Below, piece by piece: positions 7,800 through 14,069 of a DNA stretch of 23,985 nt. The first letter of the stretch is position 1. Each line of letters starts with the position of its first letter. Made by a program: the position numbers and the translations under genes. Location of the stretch: positions 1-23,985 of the IMG/VR virus record IMGVR_UViG_3300023179_006039; one strand, written 5' to 3'. This DNA is from a virus. Below the pieces are notes generated by a model. The model was not told where the DNA came from and searched no databases. It saw only the letters and a list, made by a program, of their open reading frames with translations.

Positions 7800-8431
7800 T
7801 GATACATATTACATACATTTATTTTCTTCATAAAGGTGATAATATACCTTTTTATATAGGAAAAAGCATTAATCCTGATTTAAGGAAAGCAGAACACAGA
7901 TGGAAAAAAAAAGGTGGAACTAAACCTGATTTTGTTATCATAGATGAAGTTCCTACTAGTGAATGGCTGTTTTGGGAAAAGTGGTATATTGAATTATTTA
8001 AAAGTTGGGGATTTATTTTAGAAAATAAAAATCATGGCGGGGGAGGAATGGTGAAACATTCGGATGAATCAAGATTAAAAATTTCAAATTCATTAAAAGG
8101 AAAAATCCATTCTAAAGAAACAAAAGAAAAAATGAAAAATAGTGCCTTGGGGAGACATCATACAGCACCCCAAAGTGAAAAATTATCCCAAAGCCTTAAA
8201 GAATATTATTTAAATAATGATGGAAGTTTTAAGGGAAAAAAACATACTATTGAAACAATATCTAAAATATCTAAACCTATTTATGCTTTTGATAAAAAAG
8301 GAAATCTAATAGAAGAATATGATTCTTTAAAATCCGCTGGAGAGGCACATCAAACTCACAGTGGGAATATTATAAAAAGTATAAAAAGAAATGGTTCTCT
8401 TCATGGTTTAATTTGGAAATATAAAAAATAA
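7799..8431 (+). CDS. GIY-YIG homing endonuclease with NUMOD3 and NUMOD1 modules
   Basis: A free-standing mobile endonuclease of the I-TevI/SegA type. The N-terminal catalytic domain has Y6-I7-Y8, Y19-I20-G21, R29, H33 and a candidate catalytic E60 in WEKWYIELF. The middle (about 83-155) has NUMOD3-like repeats (HSDESRLKISNSLKGK, HSKETKEKMKN, HTIETISKIS), which bind DNA. The C-terminus (about 158-208) matches NUMOD1 (PIYAFDKKGNLIEEYDS ... GLIWKYK). The only reasonable start is GTG at 7799: an in-frame stop lies at 7790 and the first ATG is around residue 83. It sits between intact genes, not inside one, so it is not within an intron. The hairpin-plus-motif leader suggests gated expression. Confidence 0.88.
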   Translation: MIHITYIYFLHKGDNIPFYIGKSINPDLRKAEHRWKKKGGTKPDFVIIDEVPTSEWLFWEKWYIELFKSWGFILENKNHGGGGMVKHSDESRLKISNSLKGKIHSKETKEKMKNSALGRHHTAPQSEKLSQSLKEYYLNNDGSFKGKKHTIETISKISKPIYAFDKKGNLIEEYDSLKSAGEAHQTHSGNIIKSIKRNGSLHGLIWKYKK

Positions 8432-8441
8432 TTCATATATT
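8412..8441 (+). promoter_or_regulatory. Promoter-like site (TTTG-N20-TATATT) inside the end of the endonuclease gene
   Basis: TTTG at 8412-8415, 20-base spacer, TATATT at 8436-8441. The -33 box lies in the last codons of the GIY-YIG gene. TATATTCCAATC is identical to the site before 886. Only 6 bases separate the -7 box from the ATG at 8448, so a leaderless transcript is predicted. It would drive the 7-deazaguanine operon. Confidence 0.65.
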
Positions 8442-8447
8442 CCAATC

Positions 8448-9242
8448 ATGTTTAAAGTAAATCACGAAGTACCTTTATGTTTATTAGAAGATAGTAAAGA
8501 TTTTAATGACTATGAGTTTATTCTTCCCCATTTATTAGATCAAGATGAAGACTATATTCAATACATGGTTCAAGCAAAAAAAGAAAACCGTTATATAATA
8601 ATGGATAATTCTTTACATGAATTAAAAGATGTAAATGATGGTCAAGCATATAATGAATCTCGTTTACTACATTGGGTTAATGAATTAAAACCAAATGAAT
8701 TTATTGTTCCTGATGTTTGGCAAGATACAAACGCCTCTATTGTTAATGCTAGAAAATGGGCTCAAATTAAATTGCCTAAAGGCGTTACTAAAGTAGCAGT
8801 TGTACAAGCTCAAAACTTTTTAGATGCTGTTTTATGTTATCAAACATACAAAGATTTAGGTTATAAAAAGATTGCATTTTCTTATGGAGCTGAGTATTAT
8901 TTGGACCATAGTTCACATCCTAATAAAAATATCGCAAAAGCATTAGGTCGTGTTCAAGTAATAAGCAGAATGTATAGTATGGATTTAATATCTAAAAATG
9001 ATAGAGTACATTTATTAGGTTGTCAGGTACCACAAGAATTCAATTTATATAAAGATATGCCTTTTATAGAAACAATTGATACATCAAATCCTATTATGGC
9101 TACTCTAGATGGTATTCAGTACAGTCACAATGGATTAACAGAAAAACCAAAAGCCAATATGAATGATCATTTTTACACAACAGATTTAGATTATAATTTG
9201 TTAGATTGGAATTTACGAATGTTTAGAAAACTACTAAAATAA
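8448..9242 (+). CDS. dpdA: TGT-like base transglycosylase, probable DpdA-type DNA-modifying enzyme
   Basis: Resembles the queuine tRNA-ribosyltransferase (TGT) barrel fold as used by phage DpdA proteins, which exchange guanine for a 7-deazaguanine in DNA. Family landmarks can be placed in order. IIMDNSLHE (D53) sits where TGT has the DSGG aspartate. FIVPDVWQD (D89, D93) matches the second acidic strand. VAVVQAQN (Q120) corresponds to the VQG region. HLLGC (188-192) matches the H-LG motif. ETIDTSNP with D211 is a candidate nucleophile position. It has 264 residues, much shorter than bacterial tRNA-TGT (about 375), and lacks the CxCxxC zinc site, as expected for a DpdA-type protein. It heads an operon that also carries QueC-, QueD- and QueE-like genes, which supports the call. 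Which DpdA subgroup it belongs to cannot be told from here. Confidence 0.7.
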   Translation: MFKVNHEVPLCLLEDSKDFNDYEFILPHLLDQDEDYIQYMVQAKKENRYIIMDNSLHELKDVNDGQAYNESRLLHWVNELKPNEFIVPDVWQDTNASIVNARKWAQIKLPKGVTKVAVVQAQNFLDAVLCYQTYKDLGYKKIAFSYGAEYYLDHSSHPNKNIAKALGRVQVISRMYSMDLISKNDRVHLLGCQVPQEFNLYKDMPFIETIDTSNPIMATLDGIQYSHNGLTEKPKANMNDHFYTTDLDYNLLDWNLRMFRKLLK

Positions 9243-9247
9243 AATAT

Positions 9248-9403
9248 ATGGATAAAATTATTAAATACGGTATTCCCGTTACGATTGGAGCTAATGTAGC
9301 TTGTGCTATTATGAATGTTGTTTTGAGTCATTACACTCTTGGTATGAATCAATTATCATTAGCTATTTTTATGTTTTTGTATTATAAAGAAATTAAAAAA
9401 TAA
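9248..9403 (+). CDS. Small membrane protein, 51 residues
   Basis: A short gene opening 5 bases after the transglycosylase stop and closing 3 bases before the next start. It is basic at both ends (MDKIIKYG and YYKEIKK) with two hydrophobic stretches, about residues 8-26 and 33-46, consistent with one or two membrane passes. No family is recognised. The tight fit in the operon and AT-rich start context (AAAATATATG) support it as a real gene. Confidence 0.55.
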   Translation: MDKIIKYGIPVTIGANVACAIMNVVLSHYTLGMNQLSLAIFMFLYYKEIKK

Positions 9404-9406
9404 AAT

Positions 9407-9649
9407 ATGGAAAAATTTATGTCATTGTATGACTACCTAGGTAAGCCCGCAGGTAGCGATTTGGGAAATCAAGTATTTAGAGCAGCTAGTGCCTCTAGAA
9501 TCCCCGTTAAAACTAAAGAAGTAACTACCCAAGCTTACAAGGGAAAGATTATGATGTATCCTGAAAATTGGTTGATTGGTTACTTTAGTACTGGTCAAAG
9601 TAATTTTGGAGAAAAAGATTTGGAAACAGTAATTGGTCTTTTCCTATGA
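9407..9649 (+). CDS. Small hypothetical protein
   Basis: An 80-residue protein starting MEKFMSLYDYLGKPAG, with no motif I recognise. The middle (FRAASASRIPVKTKEVTTQAY) and end (WLIGYFSTGQSNFGEKDLE) suggest a small folded domain, possibly soluble. The start is 3 bases after the upstream stop, and its own stop overlaps the next ATG as ATGA. Short proteins of this look sit in many Bacteroidetes phage operons. No link to DNA modification can be shown beyond operon membership. Confidence 0.55.
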   Translation: MEKFMSLYDYLGKPAGSDLGNQVFRAASASRIPVKTKEVTTQAYKGKIMMYPENWLIGYFSTGQSNFGEKDLETVIGLFL

Positions 9650-9783
9650 GTCCAGTAGATATCAATCCAGCTTACGAGGCTGAAATTAAAAAGTTATTAG
9701 ACGCTATTTGGGAAAATCGTTTTCGCTTAAGCTTGTCTAATTTAGAACAGTTACGTAGATTAGCAAATAAAACAAAACTATAA
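9646..9783 (+). CDS. Small hypothetical protein, 45 residues
   Basis: Begins at an ATGA overlap with the previous gene and ends one base before the next ATG (TAATATG), which is the typical junction style of this operon. The product is a basic helical peptide ending RFRLSLSNLEQLRRLANKTKL, amphipathic by eye. No family is recognised. The call rests on the two tight junctions and on the even amino-acid use. Confidence 0.5.
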   Translation: MSPVDINPAYEAEIKKLLDAIWENRFRLSLSNLEQLRRLANKTKL

Positions 9784-9784
9784 T

Positions 9785-10132
9785 ATGGAAACATTTACAA
9801 CTACAGGAACTCTATCAGGCAGCCCTAGTACCTACCTAACTGACTTCAGGTTCAGTTCTGGAACTACAGCATCACCCCACTCATTATCACTTTCAAACCC
9901 AATCAATTTTACACAATCAACATCAAAACAAATTATGCAAAACAAAGTAGCAGTCTTTCAAATCGTGAGAGACGAAGACGACAAAATCATTAAGACCGAG
10001 TTTATTAAAGAACTTTGGGTAGAAACCAAAAATGGACAATCAGTAGACTTTCAAGTAGCTAGAGATAAAGATTTAGCTGAGTATGAAATGTCTGATTTGT
10101 CTATTAGAACCATTTATTCAGTATCATTCTAA
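9785..10132 (+). CDS. Hypothetical protein with Ser/Thr-rich N-terminus
   Basis: A 115-residue protein in two parts. Residues 1-50 are rich in Ser, Thr and Pro and look disordered or exposed (TFTTTGTLSGSPSTYL). Residues 51-115 look like a compact domain (KVAVFQIVRDEDDKIIKTEF ...). An internal ATG at 9935 would give only the second part (65 residues), so either start is possible. I prefer 9785 because it directly follows the upstream stop. The stop overlaps the queC-like start as TAATG, so the two are translationally coupled. Function unknown. Confidence 0.55.
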   Translation: METFTTTGTLSGSPSTYLTDFRFSSGTTASPHSLSLSNPINFTQSTSKQIMQNKVAVFQIVRDEDDKIIKTEFIKELWVETKNGQSVDFQVARDKDLAEYEMSDLSIRTIYSVSF

Positions 10133-11013
10133 TGACAAAAAAAGCAGTATTATCGTTAAGTGGTGGAATGGATAGTTCCACCCTACTGCTTCATCTACTT
10201 GCCGATGGCTATGAAGTAACATGTTTATCCTTTGATTATGGACAAAAACACAATGTAGAATTACAACGTGCTAAAGAATTAGTAAAGTATTTAAACAATC
10301 ATTCTCGCTATGAGGACGAACAATACTATGCTAAAGTAAAACATCAAGTAATTACACTAAAAGGATTAGACAAATTACTTAACTCTGCTTTAGTAAAAGG
10401 TGGTGATGATGTTCCTGAAGGACACTATGCTGAAGATAATATGAAAGCAACTGTAGTTCCTAATCGTAATAAAATCTTTAGCTCAATTATTCAAGCGGCT
10501 GCTTTATCAATTGCTGAACAAACAGGTAAAGATTGTGCCATTGCTATGGGAATACATGCAGGTGATCATTCAGTTTATCCTGATTGTAGACAAGAATTTA
10601 GAGATGCTGATTTTGAGGCATTTAAATTAGGTAACTGGGGATCTGAAAAAGTATATCTTCATACACCTTACTTATCAGGTGATAAATTTGATATTTTAAA
10701 AGATGGGGAAAGATGTTGTGAGTACTTACACTTAAATTTTGATAAGGTATATGCTAAAACAAATACATCTTATAAACCAATCAAATTAAAAGTTTATTAC
10801 AATGAAGGTGAAGACATAGTTGAATCAGAAGAATGGTTTAGTGATTACAAATCAGCCTCATCTGTTGAACGAGTAGAGGCATTTATAAAACTAGGTCGCA
10901 AAGATCCAGTTCAATATGCTGACGAGTTTGGACCAGTAACTTGGGAATACGTAAAAGAGTTCGTATCTTCCGTGTTAGAAAATTATGAGGACGCCAAAAC
11001 GACTAATATCTAA
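10132..11013 (+). CDS. queC: QueC-like 7-cyano-7-deazaguanine (preQ0) synthase, zinc site lost
   Basis: An ATP-dependent PP-loop enzyme. In QueC the activity converts 7-carboxy-7-deazaguanine to preQ0. The pyrophosphate loop SGGMDSS (S10 to S16) is intact, followed by FDYGQKH, the VPNRNKIF motif and YPDCRQEF, all QueC signatures. The C-terminal zinc site is altered. QueC normally has a cysteine in T-W-S-C-Y and three more in C-G-x-C-x-x-C-V-E-R. Here the matching positions read T210-N-T-S213-Y and D238-Y-K-S241-A-S-S244-V-E-R, so all four cysteines are replaced while the flanking residues still align. At 293 residues it is longer than the usual 220-230, with an insertion around residues 50-95. 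No glutamine amidotransferase domain (as in Gat-QueC) is fused. Coupled upstream by TAATG. Confidence 0.85.
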   Translation: MTKKAVLSLSGGMDSSTLLLHLLADGYEVTCLSFDYGQKHNVELQRAKELVKYLNNHSRYEDEQYYAKVKHQVITLKGLDKLLNSALVKGGDDVPEGHYAEDNMKATVVPNRNKIFSSIIQAAALSIAEQTGKDCAIAMGIHAGDHSVYPDCRQEFRDADFEAFKLGNWGSEKVYLHTPYLSGDKFDILKDGERCCEYLHLNFDKVYAKTNTSYKPIKLKVYYNEGEDIVESEEWFSDYKSASSVERVEAFIKLGRKDPVQYADEFGPVTWEYVKEFVSSVLENYEDAKTTNI

Positions 11014-11020
11014 AAACCCA

Positions 11021-11197
11021 ATGTATGTTGTTATCAACAGGGAGGGGGAAGTATACACGGGACTAATTAGAGGATACACTCAGTGGTCCTATGATTGGAA
11101 ACAAGCTAAACCCCTCTATGTTGAAAACACCTCTATACTCCTAGAGGAAAATAGAGGAGCAGAATTAATTAATGAAGAAGAAATTTATGGAAACTAA
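11021..11197 (+). CDS. Small hypothetical protein
   Basis: A 58-residue product starting MYVVINREGEVYTGLIRGY, which looks like a small beta-rich domain with a WSYDW aromatic patch and an acidic end. I chose ATG 11021, 7 bases after the queC-like stop. An in-frame ATG at 10985 would add 12 residues but overlap the upstream gene by 29 bases. No family recognised. The coding sequence contains a nested inverted repeat (11113-11157). The next gene begins inside its last 26 bases. Confidence 0.5.
   Translation: MYVVINREGEVYTGLIRGYTQWSYDWKQAKPLYVENTSILLEENRGAELINEEEIYGN
11113..11157 (+). repeat. Nested inverted repeats within a coding region
   Basis: CCTCTAT occurs at 11113-11119 and 11130-11136. 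Its complement occurs as TAGAGG at 11142-11147 and ATAGAGG at 11151-11157. The inner pair makes a 6-bp stem with a 6-base loop. The outer pair extends it after an asymmetric internal loop. No U-tract follows, so this is not an obvious terminator. It lies upstream of the overlapping gene start at 11172 and may shape the mRNA there. Confidence 0.4.
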
Positions 11198-11408
11198 GAA
11201 AGTACAACCCAAAACAAATGTGTGGGCAGAACCACATAAAGAAATTGATTTTAAAAATATCCCTGATCCTAAAAAGCACCAATTAGTTAGCTTTTTGAAA
11301 TCAGCTGTTAGAATTACAGGTTATGTAGCTTTACCTTTTGGTATTGGATTGGGAGTATTTATTTTAGTTCTTAGTGAACTTATCGGAATTATAGAAGAAC
11401 TAGTATGA
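11172..11408 (+). CDS. Small single-pass membrane protein
   Basis: A 78-residue protein with a polar, basic N-terminal half and one clear hydrophobic segment at about residues 49-70 (GYVALPFGIGLGVFILVLSE), giving a likely N-in single-pass membrane protein. Starts at 11172 or 11187 are both possible. They overlap the upstream gene by 26 or 11 bases. The stop overlaps the thioredoxin-like gene as ATGA. No family is recognised. Confidence 0.5.
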   Translation: MKKKFMETKKVQPKTNVWAEPHKEIDFKNIPDPKKHQLVSFLKSAVRITGYVALPFGIGLGVFILVLSELIGIIEELV

Positions 11409-11650
11409 AACAAATATTTTATTTTACAAGTCTAGGTTGTGTGCCCTGCCAGACTCTTAGTCCTGTAATGGATAGGGTAGCAAAATCAATATCCGTAGAG
11501 AAAATAACTACCGATTATGAAATGGATCGAGCACGTGGTGCTAATGTAGGAAGTGTTCCTACTGTAATACTCGTGGAAAATGGACAAGAGGTTCGTAGAT
11601 TCGTGGGTGCAAGATCATATGAACAAGTAATGCAATTTATAAATGGGTAG
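11405..11650 (+). CDS. Thioredoxin-like protein (CVPC active site)
   Basis: An 81-residue minimal thioredoxin fold. The redox motif is C12-V-P-C15 in SLGCVPCQTL and the cis-proline loop is SVPT (P52), both at the expected places. The short length resembles phage thioredoxins and glutaredoxins such as T4 NrdC (87 residues). It probably supplies electrons to the class II ribonucleotide reductase or another redox enzyme, but its position inside the deazaguanine operon leaves other partners open. It overlaps the genes on both sides (ATGA upstream, 8 bases downstream). Confidence 0.85.
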   Translation: MKQIFYFTSLGCVPCQTLSPVMDRVAKSISVEKITTDYEMDRARGANVGSVPTVILVENGQEVRRFVGARSYEQVMQFING

Positions 11651-12110
11651 TTTTAGGTCAACTAAAGTATTTGACGGTTATTCAACTGTGTTTCGTCAAT
11701 GGAGAGCTGAAAATACTCATTGTCAGTTTCTTCATGGTTATGGAGTATCATTTAAAGTATGGTTTGAAGGTGAACTTGATGAGCGTAATTGGGTTTGGGA
11801 TTTTGGAGGTATGAAACGAGCTAAAGGTAATATTGATGGTATGAATCCTAAATCATGGATGGACTATATGTTTGATCATACTGTTATTATATCTGAAGAT
11901 GATCCATACTTAGAAAATTTTAAGGAAATGTGGAAAGATGGAATTATCCAATTACGAGTAATACCAACAACCGGAGCAGAACAATTTGCAAAATACATTT
12001 ACGAAAAACTAAATACCTTTATTCAAGAAGAAACTAACGGACGTGTAAAAATAGTTCAAGTTGAATTTAGGGAACATGAAAAAAATACAGCATTTTATAC
12101 AGAACAATAA
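11643..12110 (+). CDS. queD: QueD-like 6-carboxytetrahydropterin synthase with altered zinc ligands
   Basis: Belongs to the PTPS/QueD family, which makes 6-carboxytetrahydropterin from dihydroneopterin triphosphate. Recognisable positions: C27 (catalytic cysteine), H31 of the LHG motif, WDFGGMK (DF at 53-54), FDHT with D78 and H79, and TGAEQF with E113. The family's zinc triad is two histidines in HGH plus one about 15 residues earlier. Here HGH reads H31-G-Y33 and the earlier histidine is absent, with FRQWRAENTHC in its place. H26 next to the cysteine could be a substitute ligand. The length (155) is somewhat above E. coli QueD (121). The stop and the queE-like start share TAATG, which ties the two steps together. 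Confidence 0.85.
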   Translation: MGSFRSTKVFDGYSTVFRQWRAENTHCQFLHGYGVSFKVWFEGELDERNWVWDFGGMKRAKGNIDGMNPKSWMDYMFDHTVIISEDDPYLENFKEMWKDGIIQLRVIPTTGAEQFAKYIYEKLNTFIQEETNGRVKIVQVEFREHEKNTAFYTEQ

Positions 12111-12901
12111 TGGAAAAAGAAATTAAAAAGCCAGGTCGTATTCTCGATTATAACAAAAAATTACCTGTACTTGAGGTTTACACTTGTATTCAAAGTGAAG
12201 GTTCAAGACAAGGTCGCCCAACAGTAGCTATTAGGGTTACAGGATGTACTCACAGGTGTTGGTTTGGTGCCGGTGGATGGTGTGACTCTTGGTACACGAG
12301 TATCCACCCAGAAAAAGGTATTTTTACGTTTAACGACATCATTAAAATCTATGATGAGAATCCTGAAATAACTGAAATGATGTTAACTGGAGGTTCACCA
12401 ACAATGGTTCCTGATTTATGTAATGAACTTACTCACTTTGCTCACGAACGTGGTATATGTATAACCATTGAAACAGAAGGTAGCCATTATGTTGAAACCG
12501 ATTATCCGTTTGGGTTGGTATCTTTATCTCCAAAGTTTAGTAATTCTGTTCCTAGCCTTGACACTACCACTCCAATGGGTAAGCTCGTTGATCAAAAAAT
12601 GATTGACCAGCATAACAAGCTTAGATTAAATAAAGAGGCAATTCGTAAAACTTTAGATTACCATACTGATTTCCATTACAAACCAGTTTATGATGGAACT
12701 CAAGCTACAATGGATGAAATTGAGGCATTTAGAATTGAAATGAATATTCCTAAAAACAAAACTTGGTTAATGCCAGCTGGAGATAATAGAGAGGAATTGA
12801 TTAAACAATATCCAATTTCATTAGAAAAAGCATTTGAAATGGGTTATAATTGGACTGGTAGGGATCATATAATTTCATATGATCAAAAGCGGGCGGTATG
12901 A
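12110..12901 (+). CDS. queE: QueE-like radical SAM 7-carboxy-7-deazaguanine synthase, unusual cluster motif
   Basis: Radical SAM enzyme that contracts 6-carboxytetrahydropterin to 7-carboxy-7-deazaguanine, between QueD and QueC in the pathway. The N-terminus has VYTCIQSEGSRQGRPTVAIR, typical of QueE, then the iron-sulfur motif. The cysteines are C46-x3-C50-x7-C58-D, where the common form is C-x3-C-x2-C-D. Five extra residues (around FGAGG) lie between the second and third. The SAM-binding GGEP motif is GGSP here (LTGGSPTM). LSPKFSNS and the ending WLMPAG also fit QueE. At 263 residues it is longer than usual (about 210-225). QueE insertions of this type exist (Burkholderia QueE has a longer spacing), so activity is plausible. 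Overlaps QueD by one base and the next gene by four. Confidence 0.87.
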   Translation: MEKEIKKPGRILDYNKKLPVLEVYTCIQSEGSRQGRPTVAIRVTGCTHRCWFGAGGWCDSWYTSIHPEKGIFTFNDIIKIYDENPEITEMMLTGGSPTMVPDLCNELTHFAHERGICITIETEGSHYVETDYPFGLVSLSPKFSNSVPSLDTTTPMGKLVDQKMIDQHNKLRLNKEAIRKTLDYHTDFHYKPVYDGTQATMDEIEAFRIEMNIPKNKTWLMPAGDNREELIKQYPISLEKAFEMGYNWTGRDHIISYDQKRAV

Positions 12902-13302
12902 TGGATTTACTATCAACACATCCTGTTAAAAAATCAGATTTAGGTTTCCACGGTAATCTATTCGGCGGCAAATTGCTTAGCTGGTTAGATGCCGCGGTTG
13001 CTGCTTATGCTATGGAAAAATGTAGAAGTCAAAACATGATTACTATTGCTATGGATAAGTGTGTATTTTTAAAACCTGCCAAAGAAAAACAGCTTATTAA
13101 AATTTATGCTGAAATGATTAAACTTGGAAACACATCAGCTACATTTAATGTAGAGGCAAGAGCATATAATGTTTTTAGGGGTGATGAAATGGTTTTATTA
13201 GCTACAAGTATGACCTTTGTAAGGGTAGATGAAGAAGGTGCTCCAATCCCTATTTCAGAACAAGTTAAAAGAATATTTAATACCCCACCTTCTAAACTAT
13301 GA
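12898..13302 (+). CDS. Acyl-CoA thioesterase-like hotdog protein (YciA/4HBT type)
   Basis: A 134-residue single hotdog domain. The signature GNLFGGKLLSWLDAAVAAYA (N20 to A38) matches the YciA/BACH acyl-CoA hydrolase family, with D31 at the conserved acidic position on the hotdog helix. FLKPAKEKQLIKIYAEMI and TSMTFVRVDEEG fit the strands of the fold. Such enzymes hydrolyse acyl-CoA thioesters in the cytoplasm as oligomers. The gene overlaps the queE-like stop by ATGA (a second ATG follows at 12901) and is followed by another ATGA overlap, so it is an integral operon member. A hotdog thioesterase is unexpected in a DNA-modification operon. It may act on a modified-base precursor, on host lipid metabolism or simply be a host acquisition. 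Confidence 0.78.
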   Translation: MMDLLSTHPVKKSDLGFHGNLFGGKLLSWLDAAVAAYAMEKCRSQNMITIAMDKCVFLKPAKEKQLIKIYAEMIKLGNTSATFNVEARAYNVFRGDEMVLLATSMTFVRVDEEGAPIPISEQVKRIFNTPPSKL

Positions 13303-13481
13303 CCGAGCCTGAAAAGTTAGCTTTAATATCTAAATTAGATTATGAGATGACTAAGGCTATTTTAAACGGACATAAATCTGTTGAGGGAGATAAATTTCAA
13401 GGACATAGGGATACTTTATTAAAATTACGAATAGAATTATTCCCCAATTCGATTTGGGCATTAGGGACAAAACAAGACTAA
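13299..13481 (+). CDS. Small hypothetical protein
   Basis: A 60-residue, mostly helical protein (EPEKLALISKLDYEMTKAIL ...) ending FPNSIWALGTKQD. No family is recognised. It overlaps the thioesterase stop by ATGA. Its stop codon overlaps the TAATATTTATAAT motif at 13479 that precedes the nuclease gene. Confidence 0.5.
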   Translation: MTEPEKLALISKLDYEMTKAILNGHKSVEGDKFQGHRDTLLKLRIELFPNSIWALGTKQD

Positions 13482-13491
13482 TATTTATAAT
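13479..13491 (+). promoter_or_regulatory. Exact 13-mer TAATATTTATAAT before the secreted nuclease
   Basis: One of four exact copies of this 13-mer, all in gaps just before gene starts. It begins in the stop codon of the preceding gene and ends 2 bases before the ATG at 13494. No TTTG box at a 20-base spacing is present. Proposed as a second promoter class or another regulatory element. By resemblance to T4 late promoters, its reverse complement contains TATAAATA. Confidence 0.5.
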
Positions 13492-13493
13492 AT

Positions 13494-14069
13494 ATGAAAA
13501 AGCTATTATTAATTTTGTTTTTGTTACCTTTAGTTGTGTTTTCTCAAAGAGACTCTGTCTACATTAAAACAGATATTTTTACTACAGTCTACTCAGAGAT
13601 ATTACAACAACCTAAATGGGTTAAATATACAGTACAATGTCCTACAGGTACTGCTCCTCGTACAGGAATGGATTTTTATCCCCAATCAGGATTAATTACA
13701 TCAGACAATAATGATTATGTTGATAATGTTTGGGATAAAGGACATTGCGCTCCAGCTGCTGATTTTAATTGTACAAAAGAAATGTTGTATAAAACCTTTA
13801 CTTATGCAAACTGTGTATTACAACACGAACGTTTAAATCGTGGAGTTTGGCGTTTATTAGAGTCATATGAGCGCGAACTTGCTAAAACCAACACCGTCAA
13901 CGTAGAAATTAAAATGGTGTATAGTACAACGTCTTTAAAATTACCTACAGGAGCTACTGTACCTGATGGATTCTATAAAACAATTAAGTTTGGAAATAAA
14001 ATTGAAAAATATTATTTTCCAAACACTTCACCAACATTAAGTCTTTTTAAATTATATTTGATAAAATGA
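13494..14069 (+). CDS. Secreted NUC1-type DNA/RNA non-specific endonuclease
   Basis: A Serratia-nuclease/NUC1-family (beta-beta-alpha metal) endonuclease that cuts DNA and RNA without strong sequence preference. An N-terminal signal peptide is clear: KK, then LLLILFLLPLVV, ending FSQ at about residue 18. The DRGH active site reads D81-K-G-H84 in WDKGHCAPAAD, with H84 the expected general base. N106 (in ANCVLQ), N115, W119 and E123 (in LNRGVWRLLE) match the metal-binding asparagine and the following conserved positions. At 191 residues it is a compact family member. It should act in the periplasm or outside the cell. A TAATATTTATAAT motif lies immediately upstream, and the stop overlaps the next gene by ATGA. 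A role in destroying host or competitor DNA is inferred. Confidence 0.85.
   Translation: MKKLLLILFLLPLVVFSQRDSVYIKTDIFTTVYSEILQQPKWVKYTVQCPTGTAPRTGMDFYPQSGLITSDNNDYVDNVWDKGHCAPAADFNCTKEMLYKTFTYANCVLQHERLNRGVWRLLESYERELAKTNTVNVEIKMVYSTTSLKLPTGATVPDGFYKTIKFGNKIEKYYFPNTSPTLSLFKLYLIK

Noticed and set aside
7724-8440. Group I intron hosting the GIY-YIG gene
   Set aside because: The genes on both sides have complete frames, and no split gene or intron core pairing was recognised. The endonuclease is free-standing.
13453-13491. TTTG at 13453 with the 13-mer as a member of the N20 promoter class
   Set aside because: The spacing to a TA-box is 22 bases and the box is TAATATTT, not TATATT, so it does not fit the strict class. 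The TTTG is probably incidental coding sequence.
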